From assembly GCA_954871525.1 (NCBI GenBank), contig OX940864.1, forward strand, positions 4,148,001 through 4,212,000: a stretch of 64,000 nucleotides of DNA. The letters run 5' to 3'. Source of the DNA: Parietaria judaica. Lineage: Eukaryota; Streptophyta; Magnoliopsida; Rosales; Urticaceae. Position 1 is the stretch's first letter; the number at the start of each line of letters is the position of its first letter. The position numbers were made by a program, and so were the translations under genes. Positions 39,652-51,935 of the stretch are shown piece after piece. The notes under the pieces are model-generated. The model was not told where the DNA came from, ran no database searches, and saw only the letters and a list, made by a program, of their open reading frames with translations.

Positions 39652-40679
39652 TGTTTACGACCTAAAATTTCGAACCAATTGAAAAAATAATGATTTTAGG
39701 GCTTATACATTGGAATTTGAATATAAGAAGAGTTCTCATGCAAAAATATGCAAGGATTAATCTATTGACGAGAAATGCCATACGAAATGCTATAGCATTT
39801 CCAATAGCATTTATTTATTTGACATTTTTTACAACCTTAAATTTCGAACCAATTGAAAAAATAATGATATTTGGGCTTATACATTAGAATTTGAATATAA
39901 CAAGAGTTCTCATGCCAAAATATGCAAGGATTAAATTGTTGACGAGAAATGCCATAGGAAATGCTATAGCATTTCCTATAGCATTTCTTTATTTTACAAT
40001 TTTTACAACCTTAAATTTCGAACCAATTGAAAAAATAATGATTTTAGGGCTTATACATTGGAATTTTAATATAACAAGAGTTCTCATGCAAAAATATTCA
40101 AGGATTAAATTGTTGACGAGAAATGCCATAGGAAATGCTATAGCATTTCCAATAGCATTTATTTATTTGACATTTTTTACAACCTTAAATTTCGAACCAA
40201 TTAAAAAAATAATGATATTTGGGCTTATACATTGGAATTTGAATATAACAAGAGTTCTCATGCCAAAATATGCAAGGATTAAATTATTGACGAGAAATGC
40301 CATAGGAAATGCTATAGCATTTCCTATAGCATTTCTTTATTTTACATTTTTTACAACCTTAAATTTCGAACCAATTGAAAAATAATGATTTTAAGGCTTA
40401 TACATTGGAATTTGAACATAACAAGAGTTCTCATAGAAAAATATGTAAGGATTAAATTGTTGACGAGAAATGCCATAGGAAATGCTATAGCATTTTCAAT
40501 AGCATTTATTTATTTGACATTTTTTACAACCTTAAATTTCGAACCAATTAAAAAAATAATGATATTTGGGCTTATACATTGGAATTTGAATATAACAAGA
40601 GTTCTCATGCCAAAATATGCAAGGATTAAATTATTGACGAGAAATGCCATAGGAAATGCTATAGCATTTCCTATATCAT
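39652..40679 (+). repeat. Dimeric satellite between two 1,538-bp families
   Basis: About six monomers forming about three 348-bp dimers. The segment with CCAATTAAAAAAATAATG occurs twice at offset 347 (about 40,197 and 40,544), indicating a local dimer duplication less one A. A private AAATATTCAAGG variant near 40,095 recurs near 45,920, 50,070 and 52,300. No gene is seen. Confidence 0.8.
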
Positions 40680-42217
40680 TTCTTTATTTTACATTTTTTA
40701 CAACCTTAAATTTCGAACCAATTGAAAAAATAATGATTTTAGGGCTTATACATTGGAATTGAATATAACAAGAGTTCTCATGCAAAAATATGCAAGGATT
40801 AAATTGTTAACGAGAAATGCCATAGGAAATGCTATAACATTTCCAATAGCATTTATTTATTTGACATTTTTTACAACCTTAAATTTCGAACCAAGTGAAA
40901 AAATAATGATATTTGGGCCTATACATTGGAATTTGAATATAACAAGAGTTCTCATGCCAAAATATGCAAGGATTAAATTGTTGAGGAGAAATGCCATAGG
41001 AAATGCTATATCATTTCCTATAGCATTTCTTTATTATACTTTTTTTACAACCTTAAATTTCGAACCAATTGAAAAATAATGATTTTAAGGCTTATACATT
41101 GGAATTTGAATATAACAAGAGTTCTCATGCAAAAATATGCAAGGATTAAATTGTTGACGAGAAATGCCATAGGAAATGCTATAGCATTACCTATAGCATT
41201 TCTTTATTTTACATTGTTTACGACCTAAAATTTCGAACTAATTGAAAAAAATAATGATTTTAGGGCTTAAAAATTGGAATTTGAATATAACAAGAGTTCT
41301 CATGCAAAAATATGAAAGTATTAAATTGTTGACGAGAAATGCCATAGGAAATGCTATAGCATTTCTTTATTTGACATTTTTTACAACCTTAAATTTCGAA
41401 ACAATTGAAAAAATAATGATATTAGGGCTTATACATTGGAATTTGAATATAACAAGAGTTCTCATGCCAAAATATGCAAGGATTAAATTGTTGACGAGAA
41501 ATGCCATAGGAAATGCTATAGCATTTCCTATAGCATTTCTTTATTTTACATTTTTTACAACCTTAAATTTCAAACCAATTGAAAAAATAATGATTTTAGG
41601 GCTTATACATTGGAATTTGAATATAACAAGAGTTCTCATGCAAAAATATGCAAGGATTAAATTGTTGACGAGAAATGCCATAGGAAATGCTATAGCATTT
41701 CCATTAGCATTTATTTATTTGACATTTTTTACAACCTTAAATTTCGAACGAATTGAAAAAATAATGATATTTGGGCTTATACATTGGAATTTAAATATAA
41801 CAAGAGTTCTCATGCCAAAATATGCAAGGATTAAATTGTTGACGAGAAATGCCATAGGAAATGCTATAGCATTTCCTATAGCATTTCTTTATTTTACATT
41901 TTTTACAACCTTAAATTTCGAACCAATTGAAAAATAATGATTTTAAGGCTTATACATTGGAATTTAAATATAACAAGAGTTCTCATGCAAAAATATGTAA
42001 GGATTAAATTTTTGACGAGAAATGCCATAGGAAATGCTATAGCATTTTCTATAGCATTTCTTTATTTTACATTGTTTACGACCTAAAATTTCGAACCAAT
42101 TGAAAAAATAATGATTTTAGGGCTTATACATTGGAATTTGAATATAACAAGAGTTCTCATGCCAAAATATGCAAGGATTAAATTGTTGACGAGAAATGCC
42201 ATAGGAAATGCTAGCAT
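40680..42217 (+). repeat. Second 1,538-bp (9-monomer) family, copy 1
   Basis: This unit has the same length as the 33.5-39.7 kb repeat but different markers: TTGGAATTGAATATAAC (-1), TTGTTAACGAG, CTATAACATTTCC, AAGTGAAAAA, GGGCCTATAC, TTGAGGAGAAATGCC, GCTATATCATTTCC, GCATTACCTATAGC, TATGAAAGTATT and TTCGAAACAATTG. It recurs from 42,218 at about +1,538. The length match is probably coincidental: two nine-monomer units with similar total palindrome loss. Confidence 0.84.
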
Positions 42218-43555
42218 TTCTTTATTTTACATTTTTTACAACCTTAAATTTCGAACCAATTGAAAAAATAATGATTTTAGGGCTTATACATTGGAATTGA
42301 ATATAACAAGAGTTCTCATGCAAAAATATGCAAGGATTAAATTGTTAACGAGAAATGCCATAGGAAATGCTATAACATTTCCAATAGCATTTATTTATTT
42401 GACATTTTTTACAACCTTAAATTTCGAACCAAGTGAAAAACTAATGATATTTGGGCCTATACATTGGAATTTGAATATAACAAGAGTTCTCATGCCAAAA
42501 TATGCAAGGATTAAATTGTTGAGGAGAAATGCCAAAGGAAATGCTATATCATTTCCTATAGCATTTCTTTATTTTACTTTTTTTACAACCTTAAATTTCG
42601 AACCAATTGAAAAATAATGATTTTAAGGCTTATACATTGGAATTTGAATATAACAAGAGTTCTCATGCAAAAATATGCAAGGATTAAATTGTTGACGAGA
42701 AATGCCATAGGAAATGCTATAGCATTACCTATAGCATTTCTTTATTTTACATTTTTTACGACCTAAAATTTCGAACCGATTGAAAAAATAATGATTTTAG
42801 GGCTTATAAATTGGAATTTGAAAATAAGAAGAGTTCTCATGCAAAAATATGAAAGTATTAAATTGTTGACTAGAAATGCCATAGGAAATGCTATAGCATT
42901 TCTTTATTTGACATTTTTTACAACCTTAAATTTCGAAACAATTGAAAAAATAATGATATTAGGGCTTATACATTGGAATTTGAATATAACAAGAGTTCTC
43001 ATGCCAAAATATGCAAGGATTAAATTGTTGACGAGAAATGCCATAGGAAATGCTATAGCATTTCCTATAGCATTTCTTTATTTTACATTTTTTACAACCT
43101 TAAATTTCAAACCAATTGAAAAATAATGATTTTAGGGCTTATACATTGGAATTTGAATATAACAAGAGTTCTCATGCAAAAATATGCAAGGATTAAATTG
43201 TTGACGAGAAATGCCATAGGAAATGCTATAGCATTTCCATTAGCATTTATTTATTTGACATTTTTTACAACCTTAAATTTCGAACAAATTGAAAAAATAA
43301 TGATATTTGCACTTATACATTGGAATTTTAATATAACAAGAGTTCTCATGCCAAAATATGCAAGGATTAAATTGTTGACGAGAAATGCCATAGGAAATGC
43401 TATAGCATTTCTTTATTTTACATTTTTTACAACCTTAAATTTCGAACCATTTGGAAAATAATGATTTTAAGGCTTATATATTGGAATTTGAATATAACTA
43501 GAGTTCTCATGCAAAAATATGCAAGGATTAAATTGTTGACGAGAAATGCCATACG
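42218..43555 (+). repeat. Second 1,538-bp family, copy 2 (incomplete)
   Basis: Markers follow in the order of copy 1 with small differences (GCCAAAGGAAATGC, GACTAGAAATGCC, one fewer A in GAAAAAATAATG), so the offset drifts from 1,538 to 1,536. The match fades after about 43,440, where AACCATTTGGAAAATAATG and CGAAATGCTATTTCC appear. Confidence 0.82.
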
Positions 43556-45556
43556 AAATGCTATTTCCTATAGCATTTCTTTATTTTACATTGTTTACGA
43601 CCTAAAATTTCGAACCAATTGAAAAAATAATTATTTTAGGGCTTATACATTGGAATTTGAATATAACAAGAGTTCTCATGCAAAAATATGCAAGGATTAA
43701 ATTGTTGACGAGAAATGCCATAGGAAATGCTAGTGCATTTCTTTATTTGACATTTTTTACAACCTTAAATTTCGAACCAATTGAAAAAAAATTGATATTA
43801 GGGCTTATACATTGGAATTTGAATATAACAAGAGTTCTCATGCCAAAATATGCAAGGATTAAATTGTTGACGAGAAATGCCATAGGAAATGCTATAGCAT
43901 TTCCTTTAGCATTTCTTTATTTTACATTTTTTACAACCTTAAATTTCGAACCAATTGAAAAAATAATGATTTTAGGGCTTATTCATTGGAATTTGAATAT
44001 AACAAGAGTTCTCATGCAAAAATATGCAAGGATTAAATTGTTGACGAGAAATGCCATAGGAAATGCTATAGCATTTCCTATAGCATTTCTTTATTTTACA
44101 TTGTTTACGACCTAAAATTTCGAACCAATTGAAAAAATAATGATTTTAGGGCTTATACATTGGAATTTGAATATAACAAGAGTTCTCATGAAAAAAAATA
44201 TGAAAGGATTAAATTGTTGACGAGAAATGCCATACGAAATGCTATAGCATTTCCAATAGCATTTATTTATTTGACATTTTTTACAACCTTAAATTTCGAA
44301 CCAATTGAAAAAATAATGATATTTGGGCTTATACATTGGAATTTGAATATAACAAGAGTTCTCATGCAAAAATACGCAAGGATTAAATTGTTGACGAGAA
44401 ATGCCATAGGAAATGCTATTTCCTATAGCATTTCTTTATTTTACATTGTTTACGACCTAAAATTTCGAACCAATTGAAAAAATAATTATTTTAGGGCTTA
44501 TACATTGGAATTTGAAGAAAACAAGAGTTCTCATGCAAAAATATGCAAGGATTAAATTGTTGACGAGAAATGCCATAGGAAATGCTAGTGCATTTCTTTA
44601 TTTGACATTTTTTACAACCTTAAATTTTGAACCAATTGAAAAAATAATGATATTAGGGCTTATACATTGGAATTCTAATATAACAAGAGTTCTCATGCAA
44701 AAATATGCAAGGATTAAATTGTTGACGAGAAATGCCATAGGAAATGCTATAGCATTTCCTATAGCATTTCTTTATTTTACATTGTTTACGACCTAAAATT
44801 TCGAACCAATTGAAAAAATAATGATTTTAGGGCTTATACATTGGAATTTGAATATAACAAGAGTTCTCGTGAAAAAAAATATGCAAGGATTAAATTGTTG
44901 ACGAGAAATGCCATACGAAATGCTATAGCATTTCCAATAGCATTTATTTATTTGACATTTTTTACAACCTTAAATTTCGAACCAATAGAAAAAATAATTA
45001 TATTAGGGCTTATACATTGGAATTTGAATATAACAAGAGTTCTCATGCCAAAATATGCAAGGATTAAATTGTTGACGAGAAATGCCATAGGAAATGCTAT
45101 AGCATTTCCTATAGCATTTCTTTATTTTACATTTTTTACAACCTTAAATTTCGAACCAATTGAAAAAATAATGATTTTAGGGCTTATACATTGGAATTTG
45201 AATATAACAAGAGTTCTCATGCAAAAATATGCAAGGATTAAATTGTTGACGAGAAATGCCATAGGAAATTCTATAGCATTTCCAATAGCATTTATTTATT
45301 TGACATTTTTTACAACCTTAAATTTCGAACCAATTGAAAAAATAATGATATTTGGGCTTATACATTGGAATTTGAATATAACAAGAGTTCTCATGCCAAA
45401 ATATGCAAGGATTAAATTGTTGACGAGAAATGCCATAGGAAATGCTATAGCATTTCCTATAGCATTTCTTTATTTTACATTTTTTACAACCTTAAATTTC
45501 GAACCAATTGAAAAAAATAATGATTTTAGGGCTTATACATTGGAATTTGAATATAA

Positions 45557-45904
45557 CAAGAGTTCTCATGCAAAAATATGCAAGGATTAAATTGTTGACG
45601 AGAAATGCCATAGGAAATGCTATAGCATTTCCAATAGCATTTATTTATTTGACATTTTTTACAACCTTAAATTTCGAACCAATTGAAAAAATAATGATAT
45701 TTGGGCTTATACATTGGAATTTGAATATAACAAGAGTTCTCATGCCAAAATATGCAAGGATTAAATTGTTGACGAGAAATGCCATAGGAAATGTTATAGC
45801 ATTTCCTATAGCATTTCTTTATTTTACATTTTTTACAACCTTAAATTTCGAACCAATTGAAAAAATAATGATTTTAGGGCTTATACATTGGAATTTTAAT
45901 ATAA
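45557..45904 (+). repeat. Exemplar 348-bp dimer of the right half
   Basis: The first monomer has CATGCAAAAATATGC, TTTCCAATAGCATTTATTT, a G in TTATTTGACATT and GATATTTGGGC. The second has CATGCCAAAATATGC, TTTCCTATAGCATTTCTTT, TTATTTTACATT and GATTTTAGGGC. This pairing repeats many times between about 30 and 61 kb, so the dimer is the underlying unit there. In the first monomer the change CTATAG to CAATAG breaks the outer palindrome arm, so strong and weakened palindromes alternate. Confidence 0.85.
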
Positions 45905-46426
45905 CAAGAGTTCTCATGCAAAAATATTCAAGGATTAAATTGTTGACGAGAAATGCCATAGGAAATGCTATAGCATTTCCAATAGCATTTATTTATTTGA
46001 CATTTTTTACAACCTTAAATTTCGAACCAATTGAAAAAATAATGATATTTGGGCTTATACATTGGAATTTGAATATAACAAGAGTTCTCATGCCAAAATA
46101 TGCAAAGATTATATTGTTGACGAGAAATGCCATAGGAAAAGCTATAGCATTTCTTATAGCATTTCTTTATTTGACATTTTTTACAACCTTAAATTTCGAA
46201 CCAATTGAAAAAATAATGATATTAGGGCTTATACATTGGAATTTGAATATAACAAGAGTTCTCATGCCAAAATATGCAAGGATTAAATTGTTGACGAGAA
46301 ATGCCATAGGAAATGCTATAGCATTTCCTATAGCATTTCTTTATTTTACATTTTTTACAACCTTAAATTTCGAACCAATTGAAAAAATAATGATTTTAGG
46401 GCTTATACATTGGAATTTGAATATAA

Positions 46427-46600
46427 CAAGAGTTCTCATGCAAAAATATGCAAGGATTAAATTGTTGACGAGAAATGCCATAGGAAATGCTATAGCATTT
46501 CCTATAGCATTTCTTTATTTTACATTGTTTACGACCTAAAATTTCGAACCAATTGAAAAAATAATGATTTTAGGGCTTATACATTGGAATTTGAATATAA
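46427..46600 (+). repeat. Exemplar class B monomer (174 bp)
   Basis: This unit is the same as class A except for a clustered set of changes: ACATTGTTTACGACCTAAAATTTCG replaced piecewise, namely TTT to GTT, ACA to ACG, and CTTAAAT to CTAAAAT. Class B gains a third CpG (TACGACC) and a TAA stop in the frame that is open in class A, which is why open frames often end here. Many class B units also lack one T (AAAATTCGAACC), shifting frame by one. Class B units are scattered in the left half and sit at fixed positions in the higher-order repeats of the right half. Confidence 0.88.
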
Positions 46601-46753
46601 CAAGAGTTCTCATGCAAAAATATGCAAGGATTAAATTGTTGACGAGAAATGCCATAGGAAATGCTATAGCATTTCCAATAGCATTTATTTATTTGACATT
46701 TTTTACAACCTTAAATTTCGAACCAATTGAAAAAATAATGATATTTGGGCTTA

Positions 46754-47589
46754 TACATTGGAATTTGAATATAACAAGAGTTCTCATGCCAAAATATGCA
46801 AGGATTAAATTGTTGAGGAGAAATGCCAAAGGAAATGCTATATCATTTCCTATAGCATTTCTTTATTTTACTTTTTTTACAACCTTAAATTTCGAACCAA
46901 TTGAAAAATAATGATTTTAAGGCTTATACATTGGAATTTGAATATAACAAGAGTTCTCATTCAAAAATATGCAAGGATTAAATTGTTGACGAGAAATGCC
47001 ATAGGAAATGCTATAGCATTACCTATAGCATTTCTTTATTTTACATTGTTTACGACCTAAAATTTCAAACCAATTGAAAAAATAATGATTTTAGGGCTTA
47101 TACATTGGAATTTGAATATAACAAGAGTTCTCATGCCAAAATATGAAAGTATTAAATTGTTGACGAGAAATGCCATAGGAAATGCTATAGCATTTCTTTA
47201 TTTGACATTTTTTACAACCTTAAATTTCGAAACAATTGAAAAAATAATGATATTAGGGCTTATACATTGGAATTTGAATATAACAAGAGTTCTCATGCCA
47301 AAATATGCAAGGATTAAATTGTTGACGAGAAATGCCATAGGAAATGCTATAGCATTTCTTATAGCATTTCTTTATTTTACATTTTTTACAACCTTAAATT
47401 TCAAACCAATTGAAAAATAATGATTTTAGGGATTATACATTGGAATTTGAATATAACAAGAGTTCTCATGCAAAAATATGCAAGGATTAAATTGTTGACG
47501 AGAAATGCCATAGGAAATGCTATAGCATTTCCATTAGCATTTATTTATTTGACATTTTTTACAACCTTAAATTTCGAACCAATTGAAAA
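46754..47589 (+). repeat. Copy of 42,460-43,295 (offset 4,294)
   Basis: Shared markers are TTGAGGAGAAATGCCAAAGG, TTTACTTTTTTTACAACC, GCATTACCTATAGC, TATGAAAGTATT, TTCGAAACAATTG, TTTCAAACCAATTG and CATTAGCATTTATTT. The copy is an isolated block without the flanking monomers of the second 1,538-bp family, so it moved as a segment of about five monomers. Confidence 0.8.
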
Positions 47590-49709
47590 AATAATGATTT
47601 TAGGGCTTATACATTGGAATTTGAATATAACAAGAGTTCTCATGCAAAAAAATGCAAGGATTAAATTGTTGACGAGAAATGCCATACGAAATGCTATAGC
47701 ATTTCCAATAGCATTTATTTATTTGACATTTTTTACAACCTTAAATTTCGAACCAAGTGAAAAAATAATGATATTAGGGCTTATACATTGGAATTTGAAT
47801 ATAACAAGAGTTCTCATGCCAAAATATGCAAGGATTAAATTGTTGACGAGAAATGCCATAGGAAATGCTATAGCATTTCCTATAGCATTTCTTTATTTTA
47901 CATTGTTTACGACCTAAAATTTCGAACCAATTGAAAAAATAATGATTTTAGGGCTTATACATTGGAATTTGAATATAACAAGAGTTCTCATGAAAAAAAA
48001 TATGAAAGGATTAAATTGTTGACGAGAAATGCCATACGAAATGCTATAGCATTTCCAATAGCATTTATTTATTTGACATTTTTTACAACCTTAAATTTCG
48101 AACCAATTGAAAAAATAATGATATTTGGGCTTATACATTGGAATTTGAATATAACAAGAGTTCTCATGCAAAAATATGCAAGGATTAAATTGTTGACGAG
48201 AAATGCCATAGGAAATGCTATTTCCTATAGCATTTCTTTATTTTACATTGTTTACGACCTAAAATTTCGAACCAATTGAAAAAATAATTATTTTAGGGCT
48301 TATACATTGGAATTTGAAGAAAACAAGAATTCTCATGCAAAAATATGCAAGGATTAAATTGTTGACGAGAAATGCCATAGGAAATGCTAGTGCATTTCTT
48401 TATTTGACATTTTTTACAACCTTAAATTTCGAACCAATTGAAAAAATAATGATATTAGGGCTTATACATTGGAATTTGAATATAACAAGAGTTCTCATGC
48501 CAAAATATGCAAGGATTAAATTGTTGACGAGAAATGCCATAGGAAATGCTATAGCATTTCCTATAGCATTTCTTTATTTTACATTTTTTACAACCTTAAA
48601 TTTCGAACCAATTGAAAAAATAATGATTTTAGGGCTTATACATTGGAATTTGAATATAACAAGAGTTCTCATGCAAAAATATGCAAGGATTAAATTGTTG
48701 ACGAGAAATGCCATAGGAAATGCTATAGCATTTCCTATAGCATTTCTTTATTTTACATTGTTTACGACCTAAAACTTCGAACCAATTGAAAAAATAATGA
48801 TTTTAGGGCTTATACATTGGAATTTGAATATAACAAGAGTTCTCATGAAAAAAAATATGCAAGGATTAAATTGTTGACGAGAAATGCCATACGAAATGCT
48901 ATTGCATTTCCAATAGCATTTATTTATTTGACATTTTTTACAACCTTAAATTTCGAACCAATAGAAAAAATAATTATATTAGGGCTTATACATTGGAATT
49001 TGAATATAACAAGAGTTCTCATGCCAAAATATGCAAGGATTAAATTGTTGACGAGAAATGCCATAGGAAATGCTATAGCATTTCCTATAGCATTTCTTTA
49101 TTTTACATTTTTTACAACCTTAAATTTCGAACCAATTGAAAAAAAAATGATTTTAGGGCTTATACATTGGAATTGAATATAACAAGAGTTCTCATGCAAA
49201 AATATGCAAGGATTAAATTGTTAACGAGAAATGCCATAGGAAATGCTATAACATTTCCAATAGCATTTATTTATTTGACATTTTTTACAACCTTAAATTT
49301 CGAACTAAGTGAAAAAATAATGATATTTGGGCCTATACATTGGAATTTGAATATAACAAGAGTTCTCATGCCAAAATATGCAAGGATTAAATTGTTGAGG
49401 AGAAATGCCATAGGAAATGCTATATCATTTCCTATAGCATTTCTTTATTTTACATTTTTTACAACCTTAAATTTCGAACCAATTGAAAAAATAATGATTT
49501 TAGGGCTTATACATTGGAATTTTAATATAACAAGAGTTCTCATGCAAAAATATACAAGGATTAAATTGTTGACGAGAAATGCCATAGGAAATGCTATAGC
49601 ATTTCCAATAGCATTTATTTATTTGACATTTTTTACAACCTTAAATTTCAAACCAATTGAAAAAATAATGATATTTGGGCTTATACATTGGAATTTGAAT
49701 ATAACAAGA
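47590..49709 (+). repeat. Dimeric satellite including the second copy of 44.0-45.2 kb
   Basis: From about 47,827 to 49,146 this repeats 44,025-45,170 with one extra monomer. It then continues with the TTGGAATTGAAT, TTAACGAG, GAACTAAGTG and GGGCCTATAC monomers that later open the 2,226-bp unit. No gene is seen. Confidence 0.8.
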
Positions 49710-51935
49710 GTTCTCATGCCAAAATATGCAAGGATTAAATTGTTGACGAGAAATGCCATAGGAAATGCTATAGCATTTCCTATAGCATTTCTTTATTTGA
49801 CATTTCTTACAACCTTAAATTTCGAACCAATTGAAAAAATAATGATATTAGGGCTTATACATTGGAATTTGAATATAACAAGAGTTCTCATGCCAAAATA
49901 TGCAAGGATTAAATTGTTGACGAGAAATGCCATAGGAAATGCTATAGCATTTCCTATAGCATTTCTTTATTTTACATTTTTTACAACCTTAAATTTCGAA
50001 CCAATTGAAAAAATAATGATTTTAGGGCTTATACATTGGAATTTTAATATAACAAGAGTTCTCATGCAAAAATATTCAAGGATTAAATTGTTGACGAGAA
50101 ATGCCATAGGAAATGCTATAGCATTTCCAATAGCATTTATTTATTTGACATTTTTTACAACCTTAAATTTCGAACCAATTGAAAAAATAATGATATTTGG
50201 GCTTATACATTGGAATTTGAATATAACAAGAGTTCGCATGCCAAAATATGCAAGGATTAAATTGTTGACGAGAAATGCCATAGGAAATGCTATAGCATTT
50301 CCTATAGCATTTCTTTATTTTACATTTTTTACAACCTTAAATTTCGAACCAATTGAAAAAAAATGATTTTAAGGCTTATACATTGGAATTTGAACATAAC
50401 AAGAGTTCTCATGCAAAATTATGTAAGGATTAAATTGTTGACGAGAAATGCCATAGGAAATGCTATAGCATTTTCTATAGCATTTCTTTATTTTACATTG
50501 TTTACGACCTAAAATTTCGAACCAATTGAAAAAATAATGATTTTAGGGCTTATACATTGGAATTTGAATATAACAAGAGTTCTCATGCAAAAATATGCAA
50601 GGATTAAATTGTTGACGAGAAATGCCATAGGAAATGCTATATGAAATACATTTTTTACAACCTTAAATTTCGAACCAATTGAAAAAAAAAATGATTTTAG
50701 GGCTTATACATTGGAATTGAATATAACAAGAGTTCTCATGCAAAAATATGCAAGGATTAAATTGTTAACGAGAAATGCCATAGGAAATGCTATAACATTT
50801 CCAATAGCATTTATTTATTTGACATTTTTTACAACCTTAAATTTCGAACTAAGTGAAAAAATAATGATATTTGGGCCTATACATTGGAATTTGAATATAA
50901 CAAGAGTTCTCATGCCAAAATATGCAAGGATTAAATTGTTGAGGAGAAATGCCATAGGAAATGCTATATCATTTCCTATAGCATTTCTTTATTTTACTTT
51001 TTTTACAACCTTAAATTTCGAACCAATTGAAAAATAATGATTTTAAGGCTTATACATTGGAATTTGAATATAACAAGAGTTCTCATGCAAAAATATGCAA
51101 GGATTAAATTGTTGACGAGAAATGCCATAGGAAATGCTATAGCATTACCTATAGCATTTCTTTATTTTACATTGTTTACGACCTAATATTTCGAACCAAT
51201 TGAAAAAATAATTATTTTAGGGCTTATACATTGGAATTTGAATATAACAAGAGTTCTCATGCAAAAATATGAAAGGATTAAATTGTTGACGAGAAATGCC
51301 ATAGGAAATGCTATAGCATTTCTTTATTTGACATTTTTTACAACCTTAAATTTCGAACCAATTGAAAAAATAATGATATTAGGGCTTATACATTGGAATT
51401 TGAATATAACAAGAGTTCTCATGCCAAAATATGCAAGGATTAAATTGTTGACGAGAAATGCCATAGGAAATGCTATAGCATTTCCTATAACATTTCTTTA
51501 TTTTACATTTTTTACAACCTTAAATTTCAAACCAATTGAAAAAATAATGATTTTAGGGCTTATACATTGGAATTTGAATATAACAAGAGTTCTCATGCAA
51601 AAATATGCAAGGATTAAATTGTTGACGAGAAATGCCATAGGAAATGCTATAGCATTTCCAATAGCATTTATTTATTTGACATTTTTTACAACCTTAAATT
51701 TCGAACCAATTGAAAAAATAATGATATTTGGACTTATACATTGGAATTTTAATATAACAAGAGTTCTCATGCCAAAATATGCAAGGATTAAATTGTTGAC
51801 GAGAAATGCCATAGGAAATGCTATAGCATTTCCTATAGCATTTCTTTATTTTACATTTTTTACAACCTTAAATTTCGAACCATTTGGAAAATAATGATTT
51901 TAAGGCTTATACATTGGAATTTGAATATAACTAGA
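49710..51935 (+). repeat. 2,226-bp (13-monomer) unit, copy 1
   Basis: This segment matches 51,936-54,161 at constant offset 2,226 with very few changes (AATGATTTT against AATTATTTT at 51,549/53,775). Markers are GACATTTCTTACAACC, AAATATTCAAGG, GAGTTCGCATGCC, GAAAAAAAATG, GAACATAACAAG with CAAAATTATGTAAGG, the GCTATATGAAATACATT scar, TTAACGAG, GAACTAAGTG, GGGCCTATAC, GCATTACC and CCATTTGGAAAATAATG. It is 36 bp short of 13 monomers. Confidence 0.9.
50643..50644 (+). other. Palindrome replacement scar GCTATATGAAATACATT
   Basis: After GGAAATGCTATA the usual 28 bases up to the T-run are replaced by seven, TGAAATA, a net loss of 21 bp. The same scar is at about 52,869, 58,081 and 58,755, carried by the 2,226-bp and 5.9-kb duplications. 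The added bases are not simply part of the deleted stretch. They equal the reverse complement of TATTTCA, which resembles the arm-flanking TTATTTCACATT variant seen elsewhere (about 15,955 and 28,433), so an inverted template switch is possible but unproven. Confidence 0.8.

Larger units (their letters stand above)
43556..46753 (+). repeat. Dimeric satellite; 44.0-45.2 kb is copied at 47.8-49.2 kb
   Basis: About 18 monomers, mainly 348-bp dimers. The part 44,025-44,670 matches 47,827-48,472 (offset 3,802), and about 44,671-45,170 matches 48,647-49,146 (offset 3,976); the second copy has one extra 174-bp monomer. Markers are CATGAAAAAAAATATG, GAAATGCTATTTCC (-5), GAAGAAAACAAGA, GCTAGTGCATTTC and AACCAATAGAAAAAATAATTATATT. 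The GCTAGTGC monomer also occurs near 43,730. No gene is seen. Confidence 0.82.
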
